Assembly: GCF_019578655.1 (NCBI RefSeq)
Contig: NC_063260.1
Coordinates: 21,910,888-21,974,887, forward strand
Reading direction: 5' to 3'
DNA from: Ricinus communis
Taxonomy: Eukaryota > Streptophyta > Magnoliopsida > Malpighiales > Euphorbiaceae
Length of the DNA stretch: 64,000 nt
Position 1 is the first letter of the stretch. Every line of letters begins with the position of its first letter. Positions 38,939 to 52,810 of this stretch are shown here, in pieces. The position numbers were made by a program, and so were the translations under genes. The notes beneath the pieces are model-generated. The model saw nothing but the letters and a program-made list of their open reading frames with translations. It had not been told where the DNA came from and searched no databases.

Positions 38939-41900
38939 AAACTCTCAAAAAAGAATCCCAATATTATCAGCAACCACGCATACAAACCTAAAATCTCATC
39001 TCTTTAAGCAACAGAGAACAGCCTAAAAAGCTCAAAGCCAAGAATCCATTATACTTCATTCTCTTGTAAATAACGAGTATTCAGAAAGAATTAACTACAC
39101 GTCAATCAGAACAAGCCTAATAAATTCGAATTAAGTGAAAAAAGAGATAGCTTTGAATCGGAAAAAAAAAAAAAAACGCCCAGAGCATTACCTACTCCAT
39201 TTTGTTAAACTTCAACTCCAGGTATTAAAACCCTCCAATTATCTCTCTCAATAAAAGCGTTTACTTCAAACGTCAAACACATGAACAAAAGAAATAAAAA
39301 GAACTAGATCTATCTATCTGTCTCCATGTCAACTACACCAAATACTGTCTCTAAAAAAATAGTAGATTTCATGGCTACAGCCTCCAGGTCATATATGAGA
39401 GAGATAGGTTAGGCGGAGAAAAGAACTGGAAATGGCGAGTTCAACAAAAAGAATTTTCTTTTTCAGTAAATAATAAAGAATTTTGTGAAGGGATTACGTT
39501 TAAGGAAGGAAAGGTGTGAACTTGATGCACTCCAAGAACAAATTCTTTTAGCAATTAGTTTGATTCCTTCACTGTTATTTTGCAAAAAATAAAAGAAATA
39601 ATCTTCAGTACAAAGTTATATTGGGTATGAATGTTCAGGAGTAAACGCTGACCATTAAATTTAGAAAAGATTTTTAGATCCAATGATTATGACTATAACC
39701 AATGAATAGCTGTGTCATTAAAGAAAGTATGTTGTTGAAGAAAAAGATGACGTTTAGAATGGAGTAAAAGGACAGAATATCAGACGGACGGTACTGGTTA
39801 AGGTCGGTTGTCGTTTTGAGATTTGTCTTTTTAAGCGTTGAGGTTTTTCTTGTTTCGTTTGGAGCTTGCAAGAAAATAGTAGAAATTCTTTACTTCCCGA
39901 TTGTTACTCGCCAATTGCTGCTTACATGCGGTGTCCTGTCCTGTGGATTAGCAAAGAAAGGAATAAAACCTCCCCCACAAGATCTTTCCTTAATTCATTA
40001 AATAGACATTTATTCTATTGGATGTTCTAGTGAAGTTCCAGCTGTTTTCTTCAAGTTAGAAATCAGGTATATCACCGGTGTTAGTAATAATAAAGTTCAA
40101 TTTTTTTAATACAAGATGTCGAGCTCTCTCTTTTCTCTCTCTGTTTTCAATCACATTTCTTTCTCTTATTGCTGTTCGTTAAAAATAATAATAATCTTAC
40201 TCCATTGCTGATTGATCTTTTAAAACTGTAAATTTAAATTTCACTAAAAGGGTGAATTGGGCCCATAAAGCAGCAGAACTGTGGTTTTATTTATCAAAAA
40301 TTAAAATAAAAAAGTAACATCCTCGGATGTTGTTTGATTCGAACATGTATAGTTTCTGAGACAAATTAAGTGCAATAACTAGAATTAATTAGTTGATCTT
40401 TTTTATTCATAAGAAGAACACTAACAGGAAATAGTCATTGAGTGGCAGAAGGGACACATTTCACTTCTAAAAGCAAATGACTAGATCATAAATGTATTAA
40501 TTAGCTGATTTTAAATCTTAACCTGTACAATTCTCCCAACTAGAATGCCAAAAGTGCTGCTGGACCCAAAAACAGAAAAAAGCAAATAATTAAGTGGGTG
40601 TCCCATTAGCTTTGAAATGTACCATTAATTCCTGTGTGTTTGGTTTGTTGTTTGACGCAAGTATTACGAGTGGATGTTCAATACATCAATCCTCCTAACT
40701 TAAAACAACAACTTGTATGGGATTGTCCACAAGCAGCTGCTACACCCCAAGTAATTATCATATACGTAATAATTGATCAAATTCATAAATAATCAAATTT
40801 TGTAGATCCTTCTTCTTCATTTTTTTAATTTAAATAAATAAATACTTGGTTCATGTAATTAACGAAAGAACCTAAGTAATGATACTCTAGTCCGAGAATA
40901 TGATCTAATCAGTATCCATCCAACATTATTTATAACCTAATAGCAAAATATGGATTGCAATATTAGCTTCATTTGTAAAAAGTTATTCAGCAAATCTGTT
41001 ATTTCTCCTTATAGAATAATGATTTATGCATAAATTTACAAATAAAGAAAGATATACACATCAACAATTTATCATTATATTAGTAAAAAGTACTTGTAAA
41101 TTTATAATGGTTTATAATTGCGCTTTGCGCGAAACTCAATTAAATATTTTGTTGATATAATATATATAAATTAATTTTATTTTTATATTATATTTTATAA
41201 TTAAAAATAATATTATATTAATTAATTTTTATTTAAATTATTATAATTTATAATATTAGTTAAATAATTAATAAAATATATATGTTATATATTAGTTTGT
41301 TTTTCAAATATGAATATCGTAATCATTCTAGTATATATAAAGGTAGACTTTGTAACAATATAATTGACCAGTTCTAACTGACGATTTCGATTTTGACTAA
41401 TGAATTAAATTTTTTATATGAGTTTCAAATATAATTATTCGTAATAAAGGAATTTGATTTGATAAGAAAAGTTTCATATATTCTTTTTTTTTTTAAAAAA
41501 AACATAACAAAGTATTATTGAATATAAGATTACCATGAATGATAATAAATATCAACAAGTAATCCCTCTTTTAAAAAATTTACATTAAATCTGACACTTT
41601 TATGAAAGAGAAGTAAATTCTCTATAGTTATATACTTTGGACCGAATAAAATTTACGACTATGAGAAAGTTATAATTTAATTGAGGTTTGAGTAATAATT
41701 TTTTTTTTTTTTTGAATTTCATATTTAATATTATTGGTAAAAAGAAAAAGAAACCAAAAATAAAATATATAAATATATTGTTATACTATATAAATAAAGT
41801 TAATGAGACAAAACAATACTATAACAAGATAAAACATAGCATAATATATATATTTTAATGTTATATATATAAATATTATTATATAGAGATATATTTTTTT

Positions 41901-42853
41901 TTAAAACGGGATTTAGAAAATATATAAATTATTATAATAGAGAACTTATTTTTATTTATAACCGATCCAAATTGAGAATGTAATTTTTTATTTCAATATA
42001 AAAGTTATTCCTATTCTAAAAAATTATTCCTTTATAAAATATAAGATTTTACTGCAGTAGTTTAGTAAAGGAAAACCTGGAGCAGTACCTGATAAAAATG
42101 CAGAGGGCCTACGAGCATAATTCCAAGGACATGAAAAAGAAGATTGTCGCGAGTGAAGTTCCTGTCGATCATAAAGTTTCAAAAAAGATGTGCTCTCATA
42201 ATCATATCAGCATCAAAATAATACCGTATCAAATTAATAACAGCTCACTCACAGTTTCTAACTTGAAGCCACTAAAAGAAACTTGGATTTACTTACGCAT
42301 TTTCCCCCTTAAACTTGCAATTTTTAGTACATCTCGTACATGTTAGCTTACAGCTACAGTCCATTCAAGCAGTAATAGACATCTTCTGTTTGCATGAAAA
42401 ACCAAATTATCGCAAATCAAAATAATCAAGAAAAGGCAGTTCTGCCATTGGGTACTTAGTGAATTACTGTATTTTAAATCATTACTATACTTTTACTTTT
42501 ATAGTCTTCATGTCCTCGACCATCAATTATTTGGAACTCAATGAATTAAAGGACTTAAAAGATAGATTTTGCCTATTTTTCAATAGATATATGTAATAGT
42601 CCTTGTTTCCAATCAAAACATATATAAGAGTAAATGGGAAATCACCTGGACTATTATATATAAAAACAAGCATTGCATTGACTGCATAAACTTTCAAGTA
42701 AAGAGAGGGAAAAAAAAAAAAAACAACAACCATCAACCTTATACTAATAGATATCCACAATTAAAAAGAAATGCCGTATGAAATATATATATGGCTTCTA
42801 AATTTGAAACTCATTTTTACAGTTGTATTCAGAAAATGGCAGCTTGTATTTGC
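38939..42853. other. Intergenic DNA with AT-rich core
   Basis: From 38,939 to about 39,500 lies the leader and promoter of the RING-CH gene. From about 41,100 to 42,060 the sequence is very AT-rich. At 42,060-42,200 a short less AT-rich island could be an exon remnant. The last 500 bases are the 3' region of the LRR kinase. I see no tRNA, terminal repeats or long frame. Confidence 0.45.
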
Positions 42854-45800
42854 TCATCGAGGTCCAGAAAGCTCCATCGCTTCAATGATAAATGAAGATT
42901 CTTCTCTGACATCACTGTAATGCCTTGAGAAATTGCAAGGCCTTGCCTCAGACACATCCTCTATTCCTGTCTGCCCAACAAGTCCTTCCAGGACTTTCAA
43001 GACTTCAGACATTTTCGGACGCAGAATAGGATGTGACTGAGTACACTGCAGAGCTAACTCCACTGCCTTTTCCAACTCGGATGCATCGAAACATCCCTTT
43101 AGATCCCTATCCACTAGGACTTCCAACCTTTTCTCTTCATGCAAGGTCCTAACCTGCATTAATTCAAAACAGCTTACATATTAATGTTTGATGTAAAATG
43201 GAAGCAACAGACGATGGACTCTCATTCTCATTAAAAGTCAATAGATTGTTTTCCCTCAGCAGAAAATCCAACCATTCTATCAGAAGAATACAGACTAAGA
43301 CAATTAATGGCCATAGCCTCCTAACTTTTGGCTTCAGCAAGCAGCACAAAGTTGGACTAATATTACAAAGAATTGCAGTCCAATGCAATTCAAAATGCAC
43401 GAAGAAGATGTGTCAATTAATGTCAAGTGAACAAGATATGAAATTTTTACGTCAGCTCAATGCATTCAATAGAAGAATATTCATATTTGCAACTAGCTAA
43501 ATGCTTAGCCATTCTCAATATGCATTATCCAGTTCGAGCAGTTCTTGTCAAAATAATCACTCACTTTCCACAGGTAAATATAGGTTTTGCGGCGTCTTTT
43601 TCTACTATAATGAAGCAGCACCTCAAAATAATGATGGCGAAGCAATAAATATAAAATTTGAGCTCAATATACAGAAGAAATTACTAACCCAATCAAGAAG
43701 CATTCCTTTTTGAATCTGTCCATTTCCAGCATCTAATGCTTTTTGCCCTGTTATGAGTTCCAAAAGTAGAATGCCAAATCCAAACACATCTGTTTTTTCA
43801 GAGGATTGCCCAGTCGAAAGATACTCAGGTGCAATGTGTCCCACAGTACCCCGCACTGCTGTAGTGACATGTGAATCTGTTCGATCTAGCAACTTTGCAA
43901 GACCAAAGTCTCCAACTACGGCTTCAAAACTTTCATCAAGTAAAATATTTGCTGCTTTGACATCCCTATGTATTATTTTCGGATTACACTGTTCGTGCAA
44001 GTATAGAAGTCCACGGGCAGCTCCTACAGCAACGTGAATGCGTCTATTCCAATCCAACGATGGTTTTTCTTGACAAGTCTCTGCTATAGAGAATTGAATA
44101 GATGATAATGTGCCAGCAATGAAGGAAAGCATAAAGAAAGATGTCACACCTATATATGGTTTATCAGAGAGTAAAAAGAAAAAGCAACAAATTCCGGATT
44201 TCCAACAAACTAGGATTAAAAGCATGGATTAAAATTCTCATTTGACCAACTCATGACAATCTTATGGGTTACAACATTGAAGTGACCACAAATAAAATAT
44301 GCAGATAAGTAGTAGTTTAAGAACTGCCTGACAAGAGACTAAAAAAAAGATTCCATATGATTTCTAGTTGAGTGAGGTGTTTGTGTGCAAAGTTTGTTTG
44401 CACTTTAAACCACAAGATGGTTAAAATCCGGGTTTCCCAAATGATTCATGGGGAGAGGGAGGGCAAGAGAGGGACAAACCTCTCAAGCGGTCAGCAACAC
44501 TGCCATTTGGCATATAGGGATACACAAGCATTCTTTCATCAGGTGTCAAACAGAAGCCATACAGTCGTAAGAGGTTCCGATGCAAAGCCAAGCCAATCAT
44601 TTCAACTTCAGTTTGAAACTGCACTTCTCCAGTATAATTTGGATCTTTTAACCTTTTAACTGCCACAAATGTTTTATTTGGAAGACATCCCTTATAAACC
44701 ACCCCAAAGCCTCCTTGACCTAAGATATTTTTAGAGCTGAAGTTGCAGGTTGCAAGTTGCAGTTCACGGAATGAGAACCTCTTCAAATGGCCAATATCAA
44801 ACTCATAATCTTGCTGCACTGTGAATTGGAATTTATCACAATTTCTAATAATATCTATCATCATCCACAAGCTAGAATTTTGGAGAAAAAACAAAAGGAG
44901 CGTCCAATTTAACAAATACCATATGATGTAAACAGCAGGCGAGACCTATACCAATGCACCCAACAAGAAAGCAGCATTACAGAAATCACGAATGTGCAAC
45001 TGACACCTATAGTGACAGAAAGCACCCACTGGTGATGATTGCTGGCTTTATGAGATGAAACTATCTCTGCAATTAATAGATGAAACGTTCTTATTAATAC
45101 TGTTAAAGTGCATTTTAGCAGAACCATTGAACAGGTTAAGTGCATTTACCATTCCCAAAGTTCGAGACACCCATGCAAATTTGTGTAGGTGAGGAAGAAC
45201 AAAGAAAACTATTCCCTGTGATGCTGCGATAAACATCAAAACATCCATGCAGGTGAAGAAGAAAATTAGAAGGAATCTTTGTTCATGGAGAGTTCCTGGA
45301 TATTGAAACCAATTGTAAGATGATAGGCATTACTGCTAAATGTGAATGGGCAAAGTTCTTAGCTAGTGATAAAACAATGGCTACCAGATCATTGATTTCT
45401 CTTTCCAGGAATGCAGCTACTGAATATGCTCAACAACCTAAGATAAGAACCTTAGACCTATCTCCAAGAGAAGATCCAAAAGACTTGATCATTTCAGATC
45501 ACACACTGAATGAAATGGATCGAACTAAGGAAATAAAAAGATAGGATTATATGCCAATGCCAGTAATACATTTCATAAGTCTTAAACAATATTCAATCGT
45601 CGGAAAGTGCGCCTAATAGTAGCTTCATTTGCCAAAGACCAGGTAATCAAGAAAATTGAACAATTACATCTTCTTGATAAAATACAGTCTCACCAAAGAT
45701 CCTACCTGTAGCCTTTTGCTAGTATTTTTGGAGTGGGGCCACTGAGATTGTTAAATGACAAATCCCTGCATGGTATTGGTGAGAGTTATTTAGCACATCC

Positions 45801-47366
45801 CAAAAATTCATCAGAGGAAATAGTAGTTGGCATGTTAATGGAGCATACAGGAAAGAAAGTCCAGTAAGATTGGCAACAAGTTTAGGAATTTGTCCCGACA
45901 ATTTGTTTCTACTGAGCCTCCTGAAAAGCTTTCCATATCAAAGGTTTAGTTCACAAAATCTAGAATCAGTAGGAATGTCAATTTCAAATGCAATGGTGAA
46001 GGCACACTCACAAGTAACTCAGATGGGGCAGAAAACCCAAAGAGCTCGGTATATCTCCAGCAAACTGGTTACCAGAAAGGTCCAGAGTCTGAAGCTCTAA
46101 AAGCTTCCCCATCTCTTCTGGTATGGGACCAGTTAACCGGTTGTTCTGCAATAGCCTACAAGTAGCAAAGATTCACTAGCAATTGTAAAATACACCATTG
46201 AAACTTCAATTCATTACACTCATATCAGGCGACCAAAATGAGGGAAAGAAAAAAAAAAGAACTATCTCCAATGTTAGAGATACAAAATTATTCTTGAAGC
46301 CTCACCTAACAGCTTATTGGGTGGAATAGTTATTTGAGATGGTACCAGAGCCTCTATAATCGAAAGATCTAAAGTTCAATAGTTGACCACCATCATATTA
46401 ATTAAATATTTTAACACAAGATAAAATGGAGCTGCATTTGGTCCCACTTCAAACACCATGAGCATTTTGGAGTGTATTAGAGATATAAAACTATTAATTG
46501 GAGCCCCTTTTTGAGTAGAATAGTTCTTTGCCATCCATAAATTAGTGACAACTAAAACTAGTAGTACAATTTTTCCGGGGCAAGATTTTTGGTTCTTTTC
46601 CAATTGTTCAACTTAATGAAACCATATCCGGCAGCTTTACAGGACGCATAAGATTAAAACCAAGCGCAACTTAATTTGGATAGCAATGAAAGTAAAAGAA
46701 AAAACAAAAACAAAATTCATAAAGGTCCAGAATCTGAAGCTCTGGAAGCTTCCTTATCTCCTAGTATACCAATTAATCGATTATTTTCTGCGATAACCTA
46801 GGAGTAGCAAAGGAAGCAAACGTGACAGTACTGGCAACTTACAAGGTCTTCAGATTACTCAAATTTCCAATACTCGGTGATAGGGTCCCAGATAATCCAG
46901 TGCTTGCCATTTCACTACCAACAAAAACTCAAAAGAATTTAATCAGAAAAAAGAAAACCAAAAATGAAACAGAACACAACATCATTTTCTAGCAGTTCGT
47001 GGGGAAACAAACAAGAAATTTCCTCACTCACAGGGAAATGACAAAGCCTTCAGGAGAACAACCAACCATGTTCCAAGTACAAGGGTCAACAGAGTTTATA
47101 TCCCAACCATCCAGTACCTTGAACACATCAATCATTTCCTTCTTCATTGCCATTAATGCAGCCACTGATATTTAATACCCATAAAAAATAAATAAGAGAT
47201 AATTTCAAGAAACACACAAAGCTTGAGGAACTACAGAACAAAGTACATGAAAGTTGTCACCTTCATAGTTAACACCTTTAGGAGAAAGAAGAAGACCATC
47301 GGAAGCTAGGGAAGTATCAACCCAAGACAATAAGAAATGTAATAGAATGGCCATTACACCTTTCAT
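42854..47366 (-). CDS. LRR receptor-like kinase, LRR-II type (At5g45780-like)
   Basis: Eleven coding exons in reading order: 47276-47366, 47032-47164, 46843-46914, 46012-46155, 45849-45920, 45706-45765, 45150-45223, 44920-45066, 44480-44818, 43689-44080 and 42854-43153. They join to 607 aa. The start [14 protein letters not shown] gives a signal peptide; an upstream in-frame ATG at 47420 would add 18 residues. Then come the cap with [16 protein letters not shown], about five LRRs encoded by 72- and 144-base exons all in the same phase, and one membrane helix ([20 protein letters not shown]). The kinase domain has GQGGFG (about 298), Lys 319 in [19 protein letters not shown] with Asp 417, DFG at 435 and [19 protein letters not shown]. 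It ends [13 protein letters not shown]. All catalytic residues are present (RD kinase). The subfamily includes SERK and NIK co-receptors; this member's ligand is unknown. Confidence 0.92.
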
Positions 47367-48695
47367 TGAGAAATCAACAAGAAAAAGAAACCTGAGTTTT
47401 TCTCGACTGGCCAAAATCAAGAAATGACTGCAATTGGATTTTCTTGCTACTGCCTGTTAACTGCTATTGTTAGAATCTTTTTTGCTCTCGAGATGAACTT
47501 ATTGAAATTGCATAAAATAATATATTGAAATATGGAAACGGAGGCAAGAAATTGGATTAAGAGCTTTGTTTTTAAATATATAATAATATTATCATCTGAT
47601 TGATTTGTTTAGAAGCCATTAAAGATTGATAATGCATGAAAAAAATAGCTCTAATCTTCAGCGTTAAAACTTCTCGAGATTCGGACATGACAGGGATGGT
47701 CCCTTGTCTCTTCTTTGGCAAATTTTTCTTATTTTTTTCAATAATTTACTTGATTCCATTATGACCAATCCGTGTTAAAAATCAACGGTCTTGAGTTGCC
47801 AAATTCAACATTTAATTATTATTTTTTGGGGTCCTAGGAGTACTCGTTAAGTGGCGCGAAGATAGGTGCCGCCGACTTGCCGGTCCTCGGATAAGATGTA
47901 TCAACTTCTTGCCGACGAGGGTCGTTTTGCGAAATTCCAAATAATACAGTAGCCGATTTTACAGAACGAATTCCGAATAAAAGGAGATCAAACACACACA
48001 AAAAGCAAAACGAACAATTAGGAAGAACATGCATCTTGACCCTCTCACAATCACATGCCAAGGGTTCCATCCAATATTTAATTACTGAATATATATATAT
48101 ATATATATATATATGAGTGCAGAGGCGGTAGAAGAGAACCCGATAATAACATTACTTTGCACAAATAGCAAGTGATGACAATTGTCTGCTTTTCAAAAAG
48201 TCAGCCATCACAAGTCACCAAAAAACTAATACAAAGACAACACAGCAAGTGAACCAAACCCAACATTCAACAACAATGCCCGCCCATCTTTTCTCTGGGC
48301 CAATTCTATTAGGGGGCCTTCTTCTTCCTAGCTATAGATGATCGACACTTTCTCAAGCTTTTTTTTTTTTCTTTTACCTCTGCTAGCAGCTATTTGATGA
48401 TAATAACAAGTCCATCTCATGCTATCTTTTACTATCAAACATTTACATAAAACAAAAAAGCGAAAGGAAAACGGATAGGGTATGAGGAGAAAAAACGTGG
48501 CGAATAAAACATCAAGAAGTTGGTGCAGCCATCCAGCCACTTGATCCTGTACGTCTCCTGATAAAGAGCTATAGAGCAGCTGCTGCTGGTCAGAGCTTAA
48601 AGCTTGATGATCAAACACAAAAGATGGGTACCCCCTTAGTATCAGAGAACAACTGGCAGATATCAATTCTATATCACTTCTTGTATCATATTATA
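47367..48695. other. LRR kinase promoter and BIN2 3' region
   Basis: Promoter and leader of the LRR kinase up to about 47,800, then sequence downstream of the BIN2-type gene. A microsatellite of about 13 AT units is at 48,089-48,114. The short minus-strand frames at 47,834 and 48,328 have no recognisable content. Confidence 0.45.
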
Positions 48696-51600
48696 TCATG
48701 TCCCAGCCAGGTGCAAAAAGTTTAGACCCATTTGCCTTTTCATATGATCAGGTATAAGCTTGTTCACAAGCTCAGGAGAAGCCCCATTTAACTGCAACCA
48801 AAACAATATAATATAGGTTGATTGAGTAACAGGAATTTCAGTCATTTTTCTTAAGGAATGATATGTAGCTCACTGTGGAACTCACAACAATAGATAAATC
48901 ACCCATTTTTAAAACATCTTCCCCAATGTACCTTCTATGCAATTACATAGACCAATTTCACGCTTCATCTTAGTAATGAAATGCACTCATCACACCAGAA
49001 AATGAAAGAAATGTTCAGAAAGTTTTTTGAAACATACTTCTTGTTTAAAGTTGAAGAGTGGCGGTAAAGGTCGACCATTTGGTAGGCGAGCATTGGGTTC
49101 TCGGAGCTCATCAAAGAAAGGATGTGCACATGCTTCTAGCTGTGATAAAAAAGATTGATTCTTGTCAGCCAGTGTTGAACAATCCCATATTAGACCAAGA
49201 AATTGGGGACAGGAAAGAGGCCATATTTCTATAGGGGCGAAAGCAGATGAAGAGAGCAAAGGAACTTTAAACTTACTGCTGTGCATCGTAGACTTGGGGA
49301 ATACTGTAGTAGTCGTGACGCAAGATCAATTGCTTCCGGAGGCATCCTTTTGTGGAAAACCTGTATCCAATAATAAGTACTTGAATAAGAATCTAATCAT
49401 ACATAATGTTAAACAAAAATTCCAATTACATGCATGCTACTCAAGCAACCAACAAAGGTTCAACCTTTAAGAACCTTAACATCCCATAAACATTCAGTAG
49501 TGCTCAACAAAGGTTGCAGAGTTTGAGGTATAGTTTTAGAGGGAACAAGGTAAAAAAAAGACATTGATGCACGAAGAAAAAAACAAGGACAACATGCAAA
49601 CCTTGTGCCACGGGTGTGCCTTTATCTGTGGAAACCTAAAATCAGTATAATTTGGGTTCATACAGCGAATTTCCTCTCGGGTTGGGGTGCCAAGAACCTG
49701 CAATACATACATTAGCAAATCTCATGATTGTATAAATTCTACCAATTCAGGCATCAATAGCAAAACAAACCTTAATAATCTCTACAAGTTGGTCCACTGC
49801 ATTTTCTCCAGGAAATAGTGGCTATAAAAGATTCAAAATTTTCAAACCCTGTAAGACTTATACTAAAGAACATAATCACCGTCCAGTAGTCAAAACAATC
49901 TAAAAATGTTATGGAGAGTTAACCTGGCCCAGAAGAAGCTCAGCAAGGACGCAACCAGCAGACCATATATCAATTGAGGTTGTGTACTCTGTAGCACCAA
50001 ATATAAGCTCTGGAGCCCGATAGAAACGAGAACATATGTACGATATGTTGGCTTCACCTTTGACCTGATAATAGTGCATCATTGTCAACGAATGCAACAT
50101 TTCATTGGAGATAGAGAGAGGCTAAAATTCCAGAAACATCAACTAGCAGAAGCATTTTCAGTTAGAAAAAAACTTAAATATCATGCTTGCTCATATTAGC
50201 AATAACTCATGTCAACAATCAGAAGATAATAAGTAGCCATATAACTATGAAAAAGAACGCTAATGTAAGACCATTCTAGAATTAGGTCAAAAAGAAACTA
50301 AACTAAGAGTTAACTAAACTTCAAAGAAGAAATCTCATATGTAAAAGGCTACTGTAGTGAGGTTGTAGAACTTGGCAACCCAAAGAATCAAAGCTAAGAC
50401 TAACATAACACTCATCACATCCAAGTCATTTGCTGTGATAATTACCTCAATCACAGATATTATTTCTAAAACATCAAAAGTCCTATGCAAAAATAGAATG
50501 ACTAGTAAAATCATATAACATAAACTGGTGCTCCTTTGGCTAAGAACCAGGTTGATATCCTAAAGATTGACTGCAGTAGAATTTGACAGATTAGCTTCAA
50601 AGTTACAGCAGCACAAGAAAGAAGATGCAGATATAAAATAAAGGGAAGTTGACATACTAGCACTTTTGCACTTCCAAAATCACACAGCTTGACCTGGTGC
50701 GTAAGGGGATCAACCTGCAGATAGTTGAGTCCAGATGTAGTTATGGAGATAAAAATGGGGGTGGCTGACGACAAAACTACAATATTTTGAGTCATTAATA
50801 GTTGTAACAATATACCAAAATGTTTTGAGGCTTCAAGTCCCGGTGGCATACTCCAGGAACAGTGTGGATATAGGCCAGTCCCCTAAAAATCTGTAAGGAG
50901 TCCCACAGTCAATAACAGAAAGAATATGAAGTAACAAATCCACCTTAAGCAAAATGATATCCTTTAGACCTGGTACATGTAAAGTTTCACATAAACTAAT
51001 GGCATAGTCTGTTTTGCATTGCTGTAATGCTTCAAAACCCGATACATGCTCTCCGGAACATATTCCATGACCAAATTCAGAAAGAGTTCATTGTTATTTG
51101 TTGTCGAAAAGAAACAATGCTTCAGAGAAATCACATTTGGATGATCCATCACACGCATTAGCTGCAGTTCTCGGTTCTTGTATCTTTTGTCCTGCAAAAC
51201 CTTCTTTATCGCCACAGTCTCCCCAGTTTCTAAGCATTTTGCCTAAAAGAAGTATTATTAGCTCTCAAAAGTGGCATTAAAATGGCAAAACGTCAATGTT
51301 AAAAGATAATATGTAACTGCATATTGTTAATAGATAATAACTAACTGCATACCTGAAAAACTATACCAAATGACCCAGTCCCCACAACGCGCTCTGCCAT
51401 ATAACTGATTGTCTACAAGAAGCAAACATCAACAAATTGAACCTTAGTCATTAATCTCTTGATCCTCCGCAGCATTAACACGTATATGCAGAAAAAAAGC
51501 ACAAGAAAACAAAAGGCAAAAGATGTTGACAAGAACAATTACCTGCTTAGGTTCTCCATTTTTACCTCCTATAGTAGTGGAAATGATGTGACCAGTCACC

Positions 51601-51942
51601 GGATCGTTGCTATCAACAACGCGAGCAGCCATTTCCTGCAGAGCATAAAGGGATTTACAACATTAGATGCATAAACAAAGCAAGACACCAAAAATAGCAT
51701 AAAGAGAAGGTAAACAAAATTTGATCAAATAATACTCAGTAGTTATGAAAAAAAGTAGGTAGATCCACAAATAAAAATCAAGCCCAACTCAGGAATGAGA
51801 TCAAGTTGTTAGATTTTAGACAGACCTATCTATACATATGAACAAAATTCCTAGTATTGAAAAGCAAATTTTGTCTTGGGATCAAAAGAGAGATCAAGAT
51901 TTACACCTACAGAATGATTTAAGCTCCTTAAAAAAATTAAGA

Positions 51943-51979
<37 letters not shown>

Positions 51980-52466
51980 GGAAAAAGCTCCTCTAAACAG
52001 AGGGAAATCTCAGATCGAGACAAGGGAAAAGCTAAGAAAATTGAGGATGTCCTAAGAGCTAAACAGACGAGATCCCTCGTTGCCAAGAGAATAAACTATA
52101 ACCAGAAAAATTATATTTTGGAGCTGGGAAAGTCCAGGAAAACAACAACAAAAAAAGCACCCAGATCCTAAGAACTTATAAAGCTTCAAAACCAACAGTA
52201 AGGATTAATTAAAAAAACATAATAAAAGAAAAAAAGCAAGAAATGCATCACAAGATAAATAAATAAATAAACCTTCGGCTGAAAAAACAAAAAAAAAACA
52301 AAAATCCAAACCTTCTCAAATAAACATATGTAAAACGAAACCCAAAACAAACCCAGGGACAGAATGTCAAAAGTTTCTTAGAAAATGCAGGGAAGCATAG
52401 AAATGAAGAAGAAGAAGAAGAAGAAGAAGAAGAAGAAGAAATAAGAAGTACCTTATCGTCAGCCAT
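48696..52466 (-). CDS. BIN2: GSK3/shaggy-like kinase, BIN2 group
   Basis: Twelve coding exons in reading order: 52452-52466, 51543-51635, 51353-51412, 50970-51242, 50816-50890, 50658-50714, 49924-50064, 49771-49821, 49602-49697, 49277-49360, 49038-49139 and 48696-48791. They give 380 aa, the length of Arabidopsis BIN2. Features fall at the BIN2 positions: glycine loop GTGSFG, Lys 69, HRD with Asp 165, DFG at 184, activation-loop Tyr 200 in ANISYICSR, and TREE at 261-264, the motif altered in gain-of-function bin2-1. The C-terminus ([17 protein letters not shown]) is of group II type. The kinase is a negative regulator of brassinosteroid signalling that phosphorylates BZR1/BES1. Other group II kinases (BIL1, BIL2) are close, but synteny favours BIN2. 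Exon 1 encodes only MADDK. Confidence 0.93.
51944..51977. repeat. (AAT)n microsatellite in BIN2 intron 1
   Basis: About 11 AAT units inside the first intron of the BIN2-type gene. Confidence 0.9.
52407..52441. repeat. (GAA)n microsatellite in BIN2 intron 1
   Basis: About 11 GAA units (CTT on the transcribed sense strand), beginning some 10 bases after the first exon. On the sense strand it is a pyrimidine run close to the 5' splice site. Confidence 0.9.
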
Positions 52467-52554
52467 GGTTAGAGACAGAGAGAGGTAGAGAAGGAGAAAG
52501 AGTGTTTTTTTTTAATTTTATGTTAGTTTTTCTCTAATCAGATAGAGGGATCAT

Positions 52555-52564
52555 GGTTAGGGCC

Positions 52565-52595
<31 letters not shown>

Positions 52596-52810
52596 TGAAA
52601 GAAAGAAAGAAAGATTAGAAGAAGAGAACGAGGAAGAGGAAGAGGAAGAGAGAGACAAGAAGAAGAACAAGCGCATGTGATTCCAGCTCTCTATTTCTTT
52701 CCCTTCTCTCTCTCTTTTTCTTTTTGAGAGTTTTCTTGGGTTTGGTTTTTCTTTCCTTTTTTTTTTTTGTTTCTCTCTCAACTTTTTTTTCTTTCTTTCT
52801 TTCTCTCACT
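52555..52810 (-). promoter_or_regulatory. CT/GA-rich leader or promoter of BIN2 gene
   Basis: A 250-base purine/pyrimidine-asymmetric stretch just upstream of the BIN2 start: (GA)n at about 52,564-52,594, then GAA and GGA rich, then CT-rich sequence. Such tracts are common in plant leaders and core promoters. The Lys/Arg/Glu frames that cross it are repeat translations. Confidence 0.5.

Noticed and set aside
45048..46603. Apparent stops and frame changes in the LRR kinase
   Set aside because: At first this looked like a pseudogene, but joining GT-AG exons restores one frame of 607 codons with all catalytic residues, so the breaks are introns.
52557..52809. Arg/Lys/Glu-rich minus-strand frames
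   Set aside because: They come from GA-rich repeats in the BIN2 leader or promoter and show no conserved content.
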